A stretch of DNA of 24,536 bases from Streptomyces sp. NRRL S-118 (GTDB lineage: Bacteria; Actinomycetota; Actinomycetes; Streptomycetales; Streptomycetaceae): positions 1 through 24,536 of the forward strand of contig NZ_KL591037.1 in NCBI RefSeq assembly GCF_000716335.1, in the 5' to 3' direction. Under the pieces are notes generated by a model, which saw nothing but the letters and a program-made list of their open reading frames with translations, was not told the origin of the DNA and did no database searches. Position numbers and translations under genes: made by a program. Positions 15,278 to 23,540 of this stretch are shown one piece after another (the stretch's first letter is position 1; each line of letters begins with the position of its first letter).

Positions 15278-18001
15278 TTATTCCCGACCCACGCGCGGGT
15301 GGCGCGGGCAGTCCCCGGTCCGCGGAGCGGGGACCTCAGCCGCCCGGTCGGCCCGCTCGTCGGGCAACTGCCAGGCGGCTCGGATAGAAGTGATCAGCTG
15401 CCGGGCGCTGTACGGGGAGACCCCCAGCTCTTGACGGGCTTGGCCAAGGAGTTCAAGGTCCCCGGCCGAGCCGCGCGCGGCTGCCTCGCTCCGGCGGCGG
15501 GCGAGGTCGCTGGTACCGAAGATGTCGAGGAGGGTGACCGAGAACAGCACGTACGCCGATGCCTCATCCATCAGCTCCCGGGCCTCATCTGGTACTTCCG
15601 CCGCCGCGTCGTCGCCAAGCTGCCGGCCGAGATGGTGGAAGGCGACCTGCTCCAGAGCCGACCGCAGCTCGGACGATCCGCAGGGGCAGGGCGGGGGCAG
15701 TTGGCCGACAAGGTTCCGAAAGGTGACGAGGACCGCGCTGCTGCGCGGCGTCCAGCGGTGCTTGCTAAGCAGCGTGCGGAAGCCGGACAGTGTCTCGGTG
15801 AGCTCCTCCAGGATCAGCTGCCCGGCGATGTCGGTGAGTTCGACAAACCGGGTCTTGGTCTCGATCTCGTCCAATCTCAGGCCGTAACGGATCAGATCTC
15901 GGGGAACGCCGCCGGAGAGTGCGTGGGTGAGCACTTTGAATGGCTCGGAAAGACCGGGCGCGCGCCGCTCCAGGATCTTCTTGGACTCCTCCAGCGTGCA
16001 GGGCGGGACATGCACCACGTCGTCCAGGGAGCTGTCCGTCACCCCCCGGTGCGGCAGTCCGCGTCGCACGAAGGACGCTCCGACGTCCTCGGCGACCGAG
16101 ATCAGGTAGTGGACGTGGGGCACGCCGAGGACGCCCTTGATCTCGCTCAAGAACGCCAGTGCCTGTGTGTCGGAACCTAGCCGGTCGACCTCGTCGATCG
16201 CGATCACCACCCGCTGTCCCAGCCGGTACTGTTCTCCGGCGATGCGTGCCAGCAAGGCCCGGTAATCGGCGACAAGCTCGGGGAAGTTCGGCGGCAGGGT
16301 TGACAGCGTGGTGGTCTGCGCGGTCATCAGCTGGGGCGTCCCCGCGTTGATCGCGGAGGAGGCCGTCTGCACTGTCTGCAGCCGGTACAGCTCGTCGCGG
16401 CAGGCGCTCACCAGGGGCGACGGCGTGGCCGGTGGTCGGGCGGCGGCCCTGTAGAGCAGTATCCCGGCCAACAGGCCGGCGAGTCGGACCGGGTTGTCGG
16501 GATCAGCCGCGACCGCCTGCGGCAGGGGCCGGGTGAACAGCAGCGCGAGTGCAGCAAGAAGGGCGGTCAACGCCACGTGCTTCTGCCAACGTGTCTGGAG
16601 CTCGGGGAGGTAAAGGAACCCGAACAACGGTACGAACGCTAGGAGGAGCATGAGGGGGTCGTCCCCGATATCGATCTTCCTGACGACGGCCCGGATGTCG
16701 TCGTCGAAGAACAGCGAGCCGACAGAGCCAAGCGCGAGCAGCACCCCGGCCCCCATCACCCCAATCGCGATGCGCGGACGGAGGTCCTCCCAACGCGTCC
16801 ACCGGCGCAGCCGCCACAGCAGCACACCGGCAAGGACGATAAGGAGGGCCGTTCCGATCCGCTCACCCCGCCAGACATCCAGCACCGGATCGGCCAGGTA
16901 GCGGTCCCACACGTCCGCCGCCCGCGCGCGGAGGGGCCCCTGGTGGCGGCCCACCAAGGCGCGCGTGCTCGCGGCCGTGCCGACGACTACCAGGGCCGCC
17001 GCCGCGAGCCCGAACGCCAGCAACAAGCCCCCCTTCCGGATGGCCGGGAAGAGGGTGCGCGCCGCTCTCCGGAACGGTGACAGCCTGATGAACTCGGGAA
17101 GGTCCTGGCCGTGCCGTACCAGATACGCCTCGCAAGTCCTGACGTACAGGGACAGCAGGAAGTCGTAAGGGGAGTACGTGGCTGGTGCCTGCATGACGAC
17201 CGCCAGCCCCGCGTCGCCCGCGCAGGTCTCCAGCAGGGTGGACTTGCCAGCTCCCCGGGACCCACTTACGGCGATGGTTCCGCCACCCTCCAGCTGGGTG
17301 ATCTTACCGGCGAGGCTCCGGCCCGCCCGGCTGTCGACCACGTACCGCGGATTGCGGGGCGAGCGCAGACCGTCGTAGCTGTCTGCTAAAAGGAGCGAGT
17401 CGCGGTCCTCGCCGAGCAGCGCCTCCACCACCAGGGAGACCAACGGACGCACACCGTTCTCCTCTAGGCTCCGGCTCCAGGTCGCTTCGGCCCACCGGAT
17501 CCTTCTGGCCAAGAGGAGGGCGCGCGGTCTCAGTGCCCACTCATGGAGGTTGAGCCGGACACTCATGCGCCACACGGGATGCCGCCAGATCGCGGCAGCG
17601 GTGAGCGGTGGCACCAAGGCGAGGACCAGGACCGTCGTCCATGGAGCAAAGGCAGCGAACAGGAGCGTCAGCATCGTGACCGCGCAGAGGAGCACAGTAG
17701 CCGGGTGCGTGCCGTGGCGGAGGTAGTCGCGTCGCTGGCGCAGCCGTTCGTGTTCCTCCAGCAGGGCGCGGAACTGAGTCTGGGCCTCCCTGGAAGGCTC
17801 GAGCGCCCGCCCTACGTTGGCCTCAGAGAGCATCGCCGCCCGGGCATTCTCCGCGGTCGCCTGCGGCCGGACGCCCAGGCGTCGGGCGACGACTGGCTCG
17901 GCAAGGCATGCGTCCACGGTGGCCAGGTACACCTCCGCCTCGCGCTTGATGGCGAAAAAGTCGGCGATCTGCCACGCGGGGCGCGGGCGGCGTCGGGGCA
18001 T
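15278..18001 (-). CDS. Membrane P-loop NTPase, KAP-like architecture, 907 aa
   Basis: ATG 18001 has AGGAAAGG upstream. Walker A is G247-S-R-G-A-G-K253-S254 and Walker B is VVIAIDEVDRL (598-608, D603/E604). Between them lie several hydrophobic segments (about 324-345, 382-397, 411-431, 449-466, 474-490, 506-520), and two more precede the domain (about 102-140). Transmembrane helices inserted between the Walker motifs are the hallmark of KAP-family NTPases, a STAND-related group found in phage defence and effector contexts. After Walker B come sensor-like YLISVAED and a winged-helix-like region (LSGGVPRDLIRYGLRL). A CPCG motif lies near the C-terminus. The N-terminus is cytosolic and helical. 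The gene is second in an operon, 45 bp after the 18047 gene, with a HEPN-like gene following directly. Inference: a membrane-anchored sensor or switch. Confidence 0.75.
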   Translation of the reverse strand: MPRRRPRPAWQIADFFAIKREAEVYLATVDACLAEPVVARRLGVRPQATAENARAAMLSEANVGRALEPSREAQTQFRALLEEHERLRQRRDYLRHGTHPATVLLCAVTMLTLLFAAFAPWTTVLVLALVPPLTAAAIWRHPVWRMSVRLNLHEWALRPRALLLARRIRWAEATWSRSLEENGVRPLVSLVVEALLGEDRDSLLLADSYDGLRSPRNPRYVVDSRAGRSLAGKITQLEGGGTIAVSGSRGAGKSTLLETCAGDAGLAVVMQAPATYSPYDFLLSLYVRTCEAYLVRHGQDLPEFIRLSPFRRAARTLFPAIRKGGLLLAFGLAAAALVVVGTAASTRALVGRHQGPLRARAADVWDRYLADPVLDVWRGERIGTALLIVLAGVLLWRLRRWTRWEDLRPRIAIGVMGAGVLLALGSVGSLFFDDDIRAVVRKIDIGDDPLMLLLAFVPLFGFLYLPELQTRWQKHVALTALLAALALLFTRPLPQAVAADPDNPVRLAGLLAGILLYRAAARPPATPSPLVSACRDELYRLQTVQTASSAINAGTPQLMTAQTTTLSTLPPNFPELVADYRALLARIAGEQYRLGQRVVIAIDEVDRLGSDTQALAFLSEIKGVLGVPHVHYLISVAEDVGASFVRRGLPHRGVTDSSLDDVVHVPPCTLEESKKILERRAPGLSEPFKVLTHALSGGVPRDLIRYGLRLDEIETKTRFVELTDIAGQLILEELTETLSGFRTLLSKHRWTPRSSAVLVTFRNLVGQLPPPCPCGSSELRSALEQVAFHHLGRQLGDDAAAEVPDEARELMDEASAYVLFSVTLLDIFGTSDLARRRSEAAARGSAGDLELLGQARQELGVSPYSARQLITSIRAAWQLPDERADRAAEVPAPRTGDCPRHPRVGRE

Positions 18002-18046
18002 GGCGAAAGGGCCTTTCCTGGTGCGTGTGAGGGAGCGGGGCGACGG

Positions 18047-19390
18047 TCAGGCGGAGGTGCGCGCGCGTTCGAGTTCCCGGCGCGTGATGTGCGTCCCCCG
18101 CCGGTGCTTCTTCTTGAAGAGCGCGCCGAGCCCGGGTTCCTTGCCACGGCCGTCGTCGCCGTACGTGACCGCGTGGGCGCCCCCGTCGTCGAGCAGCCGC
18201 CCGACACACTCGGCGAGGGTAAGCGGGCCAGAGCCGCTGTAGCCCCAGGCCAGACCCGGCGCGTCCATGGCGGGGGCCGGATAGACCGTTCCGTCGGCGG
18301 TGCGTACCCAGACCGGGTCGTCGAGGACGACCTCCTTGAGGACCGATCCGGCGGGCAGGCGCTTGGGTGCGCGCCCAATGTAGGTGATCTCGCGGATGTC
18401 GCGGAAGCTGAACTTGCCCTTGACAGCTACCACAGGGCTGCCGGTCACCGGATCGACGAAGGTGCCCACGGTGTCGTAGTCCGCGCCCTGCAGCCGGTGC
18501 AGGGCGGTTGGGGGCACCTCCCTTAGCCGGTCGATCCACTCGGCGGCGGCCCGCGTGACGTCCTTCCTTGTCAGGTTAAAGGTGCCGCCGTACGGCAGGT
18601 CCTCCACGCCGCTCCAGGCACTGACCTGCTCCAGGCACTCCACCGCCGCTTCATCGGTGCGTGCGCAGAGCGCCGCGAGCCCGACTCCGACGACGTCGTC
18701 CGTCGCCACCTCAGCGAGACGCTGATCGGTCATGTCCGGAACGGCGGGGAAGACCAGCGGCAGGTGAACGTCCCGCTTCGCGGCCCAGCTGCGGAGGTTA
18801 TCCATCCGCTTTAGCGCCTCCTCTGACGCTCCCGCCCGGATACGGTGCCCGATCGTGAAGCAGGCGCGCCGGACGGAGGAGCCGGCGGGTTCCCGTTCCG
18901 CGAGCGAGTAGAGCGCTTCCCAGGACGGGTAGGTGACCACCTCGACCGGCCGCGGCTTGTCACCGGGCCGCCAGCCAGTGAGGTGGTCAGGGCGTCGTAG
19001 CGCGGACGGCCACCACGGAACGGGGGCACCGAGGTGGGCGGCCAGCTCGGCCCATGACGGGGAGTAGGCCAGTCCGGGGCGCGCCCGGTCCACGGCGTCG
19101 AGCTCGGGCCCGTCATGGGCGTACGTGTACCCGACGACGACGACGATGTCGGCCGCCGTGTGCACGTCAAAGAGCTCCGCCGCCTCACCGAACCTGCTCT
19201 CCATCGGGTAGACCACGGCCACGACACCCTCGTCCGTCCGCCAGTGCCCGGCGAAGTGCTCGCCATGTACGCCCTGGTCCCGGCCGTATGTCCAGTGGGT
19301 TCCGCCCAGGTAGCGGGCCGCGGCTCCAGCCGCCGGGCGCCGGAGCGCGGGCAGATCCCCTAGCTCCGCTTCCGTCGATCTCTCCAACAC
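18047..19390 (-). CDS. Unknown 447-aa protein heading the NTPase operon
   Basis: I do not recognise this protein as a whole. GTG 19390 (beginning VLERSTEAELGDLPALRR) is the most plausible start: upstream codons are Arg/Ser-rich noise, though the purine run before it is very close. Residues 30-110 include EGVVAVVYPMESRFGE and ADIVVVVGYTYAHD, an alternating alpha/beta pattern. The C-terminal part has KGKFSFRDIREITYIG, then GLAWGYSGSGPLTLAECVGRLL, whose WGYxGSGP-xxLA pattern recalls DUF6166-type proteins, and a basic tail (FKKKHRRGTHITRRELERAR). No membrane segment or nuclease motif is seen. It is followed after 45 bp by the membrane NTPase gene on the same strand, so it probably acts with it, perhaps as a sensor or regulator. 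Confidence is high that it is a gene, low on function. Confidence 0.65.
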   Translation of the reverse strand: MLERSTEAELGDLPALRRPAAGAAARYLGGTHWTYGRDQGVHGEHFAGHWRTDEGVVAVVYPMESRFGEAAELFDVHTAADIVVVVGYTYAHDGPELDAVDRARPGLAYSPSWAELAAHLGAPVPWWPSALRRPDHLTGWRPGDKPRPVEVVTYPSWEALYSLAEREPAGSSVRRACFTIGHRIRAGASEEALKRMDNLRSWAAKRDVHLPLVFPAVPDMTDQRLAEVATDDVVGVGLAALCARTDEAAVECLEQVSAWSGVEDLPYGGTFNLTRKDVTRAAAEWIDRLREVPPTALHRLQGADYDTVGTFVDPVTGSPVVAVKGKFSFRDIREITYIGRAPKRLPAGSVLKEVVLDDPVWVRTADGTVYPAPAMDAPGLAWGYSGSGPLTLAECVGRLLDDGGAHAVTYGDDGRGKEPGLGALFKKKHRRGTHITRRELERARTSA

Positions 19391-19607
19391 ACCCCCAGCT
19401 TCTGTACGTTGATGCCGTTCATCATGACGGACAGGTCCGACTGAGCGGAAAGTCCGACCGGAATGGTCGGGGACCGGACCGCGAAGCAGGCGAGGGGCGC
19501 CCACGTCGATCAAAGTGATTCTCCAGAACCTGCCGGAGCACCAGAGGCCCTCACCCAACACTTGTTGAACACGGCAACGTACACCATGAAGTACCGGGCT
19601 CCCAGCC

Positions 19608-19682
19608 GCGAGGTTAGACGTCTGGCTCGACCTCGGCGAGGCACACGACATCGCGCGGCTCAAGGTGAACGGCGCCGGTCTT
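19608..19682 (+). pseudogene. Remnant of a glycoside hydrolase C-terminal beta-domain
   Basis: One frame reads RLDVWLDLGEAHDIARLKVNG. This fits the LDLG-x-VxDIAxVxVNG signature of the galactose-binding-like domain near the C-terminus of large bacterial glycosyl hydrolases (for example GH106-type rhamnosidases). The motif should be followed by a Gly-x-Leu-Trp segment, which is absent. Only about 25 residues remain, so it is a scrap left by an insertion or deletion. Confidence 0.5.
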
Positions 19683-19832
19683 GCTCTTCTCCGTGATCTT
19701 GGCCTAGCTCACGCAGGTATCTGCGCTCAGCCGGTCCGGGCGGTACGGCACCTATGTCGCTGCCCATCCCCCAATCGCCCAATACGGGGCGCGTCTCGAA
19801 CGCTGGCACGAATCGACCCATGCTCTGTAAAC

Positions 19833-19848
19833 CATGATTTCGATCATG
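19833..19848. promoter_or_regulatory. Palindrome upstream of the secreted nuclease gene
   Basis: CATGAT-TTCG-ATCATG is a perfect 6-bp inverted repeat with a TTCG centre, in the most AT-rich part of the gap, 70 bases before GTG 19919. It could be an operator or a small hairpin in the leader. Confidence 0.35.
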
Positions 19849-19918
19849 TTGGTTCACGGATAGGCGTGCTGTGATTTCGACCGGCGCGCACAATCCATCT
19901 TTGAGGGGGATTGACGAA

Positions 19919-21991
19919 GTGAGACTCTTACGTTCGTCGGCGTGGCGGCATATCGCTGCTGGTTCTGCGTTGGCGTTAGTGGCGGGGATGGGCAGCGCAG
20001 CGGCTGCTCCGGCTCCGCCTATACCCGGCCTGGGGGCTTCTCCCGCGGCGGTGGCGGCGGCCGGACCGCAGAATCTGGCGGCCATCGCCGCCGGGGGTGC
20101 GCGGCCGGTGTCGGGGAAGACGCCGGCGGCCGGTCCTAAGTTCGCCAAGTCGGGCACCTTCTGGCGTGTCATTACTCCGCAGGTGGTGCTGCGGAACACC
20201 GTGACTGACGCCGATGGTGACACTGCGAATCTGACGTTTCAGGTGTACACCACAAACGCAGACGGAACCCCAAAGGCGCAGGTCGACCTTGATGGCTCGG
20301 GTCAGCATGGGGTGCTCGTGTCGCCGTACGTGGCTTCGGGCGGGACGGCGAAGGTGACGGTGCCGTACGGCAAGCTGAAGCCCGGCGTGCTGTACAAGTT
20401 CCGCACCTCGGCCTACGACGGCAGTCTGTACGAGACCACGTGGTCGCCGTGGGCGGACTTCCGCATCGACCCGTACGTGAAGTTCCCCGCACCGCAGGCG
20501 TCGTCGACGATCGACCCGACCGCGCAGGACCTCTACGAGATCACCCGGACAGATCCGGGCCCGGCGCTGCCGGCGGTGGCCGGGAACGACGCGGCGAAGC
20601 GACCGGCCCCCCAGGAGCGCAGCTGCGGCAAGGCGGACAGCAAGGGACGCACGCTCTGTGTCGAGCTGTCCCCTCCCACCGCAGAGTCCGAAGCGCGTGC
20701 CAAGAAGCGCGCCGAGGCGCTTCGCAAGGCGGAGGAGGCGAAGGCGCGCAAGGCCGGTAAAGCTCCTGCTGCAGCAGCTGCAGCGCCGGCGGTGGAGCTG
20801 GTCGACTGGTGCTACAGCCAGCCGCTGGGCAAGGACTATATGACCCGCGGCGAGGCATGCTTGAAGAACATCGGGTCGGCGACGCTGGTATTCATCGATT
20901 CCGGCCGGGATGCGACGATCGGCTTCGCCAAGTTCGACTTCGAGCAGCGCATCAAGGCCTACCCGAACAAGGGCGCATCCGGGTCGGACTTCGCCGAGTT
21001 CGACCAGCAGATCATGATTGCGCCGGTCTCGGTCGATGCCGCTCTCGAAGGCGTCACCATGAAGTGGAACATCGGCTCCACCTGTAAGTCCTGTGTGACG
21101 TCGAATGTGAAGTGGCAGGACGGTCAGGCCAACAACGCCGGACCGACCGCCTACTGGGACGCCGACGACGTCCATCCGTACGCCAGCCGGTGGGGCACGG
21201 TGCAGACCACTTGGAGCGGCACGGGCAAGGAGACGATCGACCTTGGGTGGTCAGTGACGGCGACGGTCGACGCCAGCGACAGCGCGTCGGCGACGGCGGA
21301 CTTCGGAAGCTCCGGAATTGAACAGGTACGAGAGCTTGCACCCCGCTGCGACGATGTCGTGAGGGGCTCGGCGCCGGGCTGTGTGCTGCCGTACTTCATG
21401 CCGAACTGGACCGTGGACACCAACCTGTACCCGGCCGCTGGGGCGTACTACTGGTACATGCAGCAGGTGATGCCTGATCACGCAGGTTCGAAGCGGTGGG
21501 ATTCCCTGATGCACTACCTCGGCCCAGACACCCCGTTGACGAACAGCACTGGCGGTACGTGGACGTCGGACAACAGCCGAACCCGCGTCTGCGACAGCAC
21601 CTGGAGCGTGCACCCGTCCGACGCGTCGGTGGGGTCGGTCGACTGCGACGAGTTCGCCATGGCCTCGACGCATGAGTCTGGCGGTTACCCCAAGAGCGTG
21701 AACCTGGTGACGTCCGGCAGCAAGTGCGCCCAATTGTTCACCGACAAGATGGGCGACGGCTCGGCGAACTTCGGCATCCTCGCGGACACCCGCACGGCAA
21801 CGAACGGGCCGAGCGGGACGGAGCGGTGTGGGCGTGCTGCGATCCCCAGTGTGCAGAACCAGCGGGCGTTCACCGGGTTCCCGGCTCCCTCGTGGCGGAT
21901 GCTGGACGGTGACGGGTTCTTCGTGACCCTTGCGGGTTTCGAGCACTGCACGTCGGCCGCGACGACCTGTACGTGGCGCAAGATCGGCTGA
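19919..21991 (+). CDS. Secreted NucA/NucB-type deoxyribonuclease-like protein, 690 aa
   Basis: GTG 19919 is chosen because GAGGGGG lies eight bases upstream and it opens a classic signal peptide (MRLLRSSAWR, then an Ala/Leu/Val core, GSAAAA near 25-30). Next is an Ala/Pro-rich stretch and a fibronectin-like beta domain (about 75-190: GTFWRVITPQVVLRNTVTD ... GVLYKFRTSAYDG ... WSPWADF). A charged helical linker (EARAKKRAEALRKAEEAKARK) leads to a second beta-rich region. The C-terminal domain has DCDEFAMASTHESGG (575-589), matching the CDEYPFAST-x-EGG motif of NucA/NucB extracellular DNases with the Asp-Glu pair kept. Tyr-Pro-Phe is replaced by Phe-Ala-Met, so activity is not certain. Codons 4 and 20 are TTA, suggesting bldA control. 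Terminator 22014-22043 follows. It is probably a secreted DNase or polymorphic-toxin-like protein. Confidence 0.8.
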   Translation: MRLLRSSAWRHIAAGSALALVAGMGSAAAAPAPPIPGLGASPAAVAAAGPQNLAAIAAGGARPVSGKTPAAGPKFAKSGTFWRVITPQVVLRNTVTDADGDTANLTFQVYTTNADGTPKAQVDLDGSGQHGVLVSPYVASGGTAKVTVPYGKLKPGVLYKFRTSAYDGSLYETTWSPWADFRIDPYVKFPAPQASSTIDPTAQDLYEITRTDPGPALPAVAGNDAAKRPAPQERSCGKADSKGRTLCVELSPPTAESEARAKKRAEALRKAEEAKARKAGKAPAAAAAAPAVELVDWCYSQPLGKDYMTRGEACLKNIGSATLVFIDSGRDATIGFAKFDFEQRIKAYPNKGASGSDFAEFDQQIMIAPVSVDAALEGVTMKWNIGSTCKSCVTSNVKWQDGQANNAGPTAYWDADDVHPYASRWGTVQTTWSGTGKETIDLGWSVTATVDASDSASATADFGSSGIEQVRELAPRCDDVVRGSAPGCVLPYFMPNWTVDTNLYPAAGAYYWYMQQVMPDHAGSKRWDSLMHYLGPDTPLTNSTGGTWTSDNSRTRVCDSTWSVHPSDASVGSVDCDEFAMASTHESGGYPKSVNLVTSGSKCAQLFTDKMGDGSANFGILADTRTATNGPSGTERCGRAAIPSVQNQRAFTGFPAPSWRMLDGDGFFVTLAGFEHCTSAATTCTWRKIG

Positions 21992-22013
21992 CGTAGCTGA
22001 ACGTCAGGTCAGG

Positions 22014-22043
22014 GAGGGGGTCGGTCACAGGACCGGCCCCCTC
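22014..22043. terminator. Bidirectional terminator between convergent genes
   Basis: GAGGGGGTCGGT (22014-22025) pairs with ACCGGCCCCCTC (22032-22043) with one G-U wobble and a 6-nt loop. It lies 22 bases after the nuclease stop and 11 bases from the end of the convergent SMI1 gene. Confidence 0.75.
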
Positions 22044-22054
22044 TTCGTGTGCAT

Positions 22055-22984
22055 TCAGCCGGTCAGAGGCTGCCACCGGTCCTCCTGCGCGAGGGTGAGC
22101 CTGCTGCCCCACACCAGCGCCCCGCCGACCAGGCCCGGCTTGTCCCGCGTGGCCAGGGCCGGGGCGTCGAGCATGTCGGCGACGTCTTCCAGGTAGGTGG
22201 CCAGCGTCTCCAGCTCGTCGCCGGAACCTTCGTTGTAGCGGGACCAGCGGCCCAGGTAGCCGGTCGCCGCATCCAGGTACAGGCCAGAGGTGCGGTCAGC
22301 TGCGCCGTAGGAGGCAACCGGGATCCAGGATGCTTTCCACACGGTGATCCGGTCGTACTCGGGGCGGCGGGCGTTGAGGGTGTCCTGGTGGGACTGGGAT
22401 TCCATCTGCTGCTGGTAGAAGGCGGTCACGGCGTCCAGGGTCATCAGGGCCTGGTTGCCGGGCAGGCATCCCGCGCCGTCGACCCCGTCGTCGCCCGCGG
22501 TCAGCGACCACAGGGCGCGCAGGTCGGCGGGGATGTGTAGGCCGAGGGCGTGTTCGACGGCTGTGATTACCGCAGGGCTCGCGCCGGCGCGGAGGGAAGC
22601 GTAGGAGTCCGGGGCATGATGCTGAAGCCAGCCGGTGATGCGGCGCCAGGCGTCGTCGATCTGCCTCACGCAGATTGGGTCGGCGGCAGGTTCGGCCACC
22701 TGGACCTGGTCCTCGGCTTCTGTGGCGGGTTCCGTGGCGGTGACCGGGTTCACGTAACGGATTTCGATCCGGTCCGGCTCACGGATGTAACCGATAGCCA
22801 GTGCGGGACAGTCCTCGAACAGGTCGCCGTCGACCACCACGGTGAGGATGCCTGGCAGCCCCGAGGGCTGGCCCATGTCCGGATCGTCGGCCAGTTGACC
22901 GGCCAACACCTTCAGGGCGTAAGGGACGCCGGCCCCAAGCTGTGAGGCGGTGTCGCGTATGTCCGCAGGGATCTCGACATTCAC
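22055..22984 (-). CDS. SMI1/KNR4 (SUKH) family protein with extra N-terminal domain, 309 aa
   Basis: ATG 22984 has AAGGAG upstream. Residues from about 100 on show the SUKH pattern: DDAWRRITGWLQHHAP, then a helix ending ALGLHIPADLRALWSLTAGDDG, the core signature in which a peptide of type LP-x-D-x-x-x-x-x is followed by a Gly/Asp turn, and later WIPVASYG and GLYLDAATG strands. SUKH proteins are widespread immunity proteins against nuclease toxins. The first about 80 residues are different: YALKVLAGQLADDPDMG, then a strand pair ending CPALAIGYIREPDRIEIRYV, which recalls RelE/ParE-type toxin folds. That likeness is by eye only. The gene converges on the secreted NucA/NucB-like gene, so it could protect against it, though the tail-to-tail layout is not the usual toxin-immunity operon. 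Confidence 0.75.
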   Translation of the reverse strand: MNVEIPADIRDTASQLGAGVPYALKVLAGQLADDPDMGQPSGLPGILTVVVDGDLFEDCPALAIGYIREPDRIEIRYVNPVTATEPATEAEDQVQVAEPAADPICVRQIDDAWRRITGWLQHHAPDSYASLRAGASPAVITAVEHALGLHIPADLRALWSLTAGDDGVDGAGCLPGNQALMTLDAVTAFYQQQMESQSHQDTLNARRPEYDRITVWKASWIPVASYGAADRTSGLYLDAATGYLGRWSRYNEGSGDELETLATYLEDVADMLDAPALATRDKPGLVGGALVWGSRLTLAQEDRWQPLTG

Positions 22985-23031
22985 AGCCTGGTGCTCCTTG
23001 CCAGTCGGTTGGAGGCAGTGCCTCTCCCAGA

Positions 23032-23061
23032 GTAGAACGCCCTAACGCACCAACGGGTCAA
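23032..23061 (-). promoter_or_regulatory. Candidate promoter of the SMI1/KNR4 gene
   Basis: On the minus strand TTGACC (23061-23056) and TTCTAC (23037-23032) are 18 bases apart, giving a leader of about 40 bases before ATG 22984. The -35 is good and the -10 is weak. Confidence 0.3.
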
Positions 23062-23409
23062 CCACGCCCTCACGCGGGCGGGGCACGTCTGTAGGCCAAC
23101 TCAGCGACGACCGTGCAGTCGAGCGAGGCGACAGCACCGCGGCGACCTGCTGCCAGGGGCACGACCAAGGGGGAACCCGAGCGACCACCGTGAGGCACGG
23201 TGGGGGACGCGGCTGTATGAGGCGTCCGCCGAAGACGTGGCAGGGTTGCAGGCACCGACGGCGGGCAGCGGACCGAAGGCACGACCGCTGTCCCGGCTGC
23301 CCCGGGGGCACTACAGACGACCGCGCGTGAGTGCGGGCACGGAGAAGCACCGGCCGGCCAGACAGCCGCAGCACAGGCACCGACAAGAACCCCAAGGGCA
23401 TTCTTTGAA

Positions 23410-23430
23410 GTGCACCGGGAATCGGTGCAC
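23410..23430. repeat. 8-bp inverted repeat upstream of the SMI1-Lsr2 gene
   Basis: GTGCACCG (23410-23417) and CGGTGCAC (23423-23430) are exact reverse complements with a 5-nt spacer, 110 bases before GTG 23541. It may be an operator or a hairpin. Confidence 0.45.
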
Positions 23431-23540
23431 GCACCATGGCCGCCGACGCCGCGGACGGGAACGCCTCGGGCCACCCGCCCATTCGATTCTGGACAACCCG
23501 CCCACGGACAGCAGCAGCGACACCGCCAAGGACTCACACC

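Larger units (their letters stand above)
19391..19918. other. Divergent intergenic region, 528 bp, with gene debris
   Basis: It separates the NTPase operon (minus) from the secreted nuclease gene (plus) and must hold both promoters, but I see no convincing -35/-10 pair. It contains a short glycosidase-like remnant (19608-19682) and a palindrome (19833-19848). The remaining sequence shows no gene. Confidence 0.45.
22985..23540. other. Divergent intergenic region, 556 bp, no gene seen
   Basis: It lies between the two SMI1/KNR4 genes. Open frames here are Arg/Pro-rich and not convincing. It contains a candidate promoter on the minus strand (23032-23061) and an inverted repeat at 23410-23430. 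Confidence 0.45.

Noticed and set aside
22055..22945. Plus-strand frames over the first SMI1/KNR4 gene
   Set aside because: They are shadows; the minus-strand gene has an AAGGAG site and the SUKH pattern.
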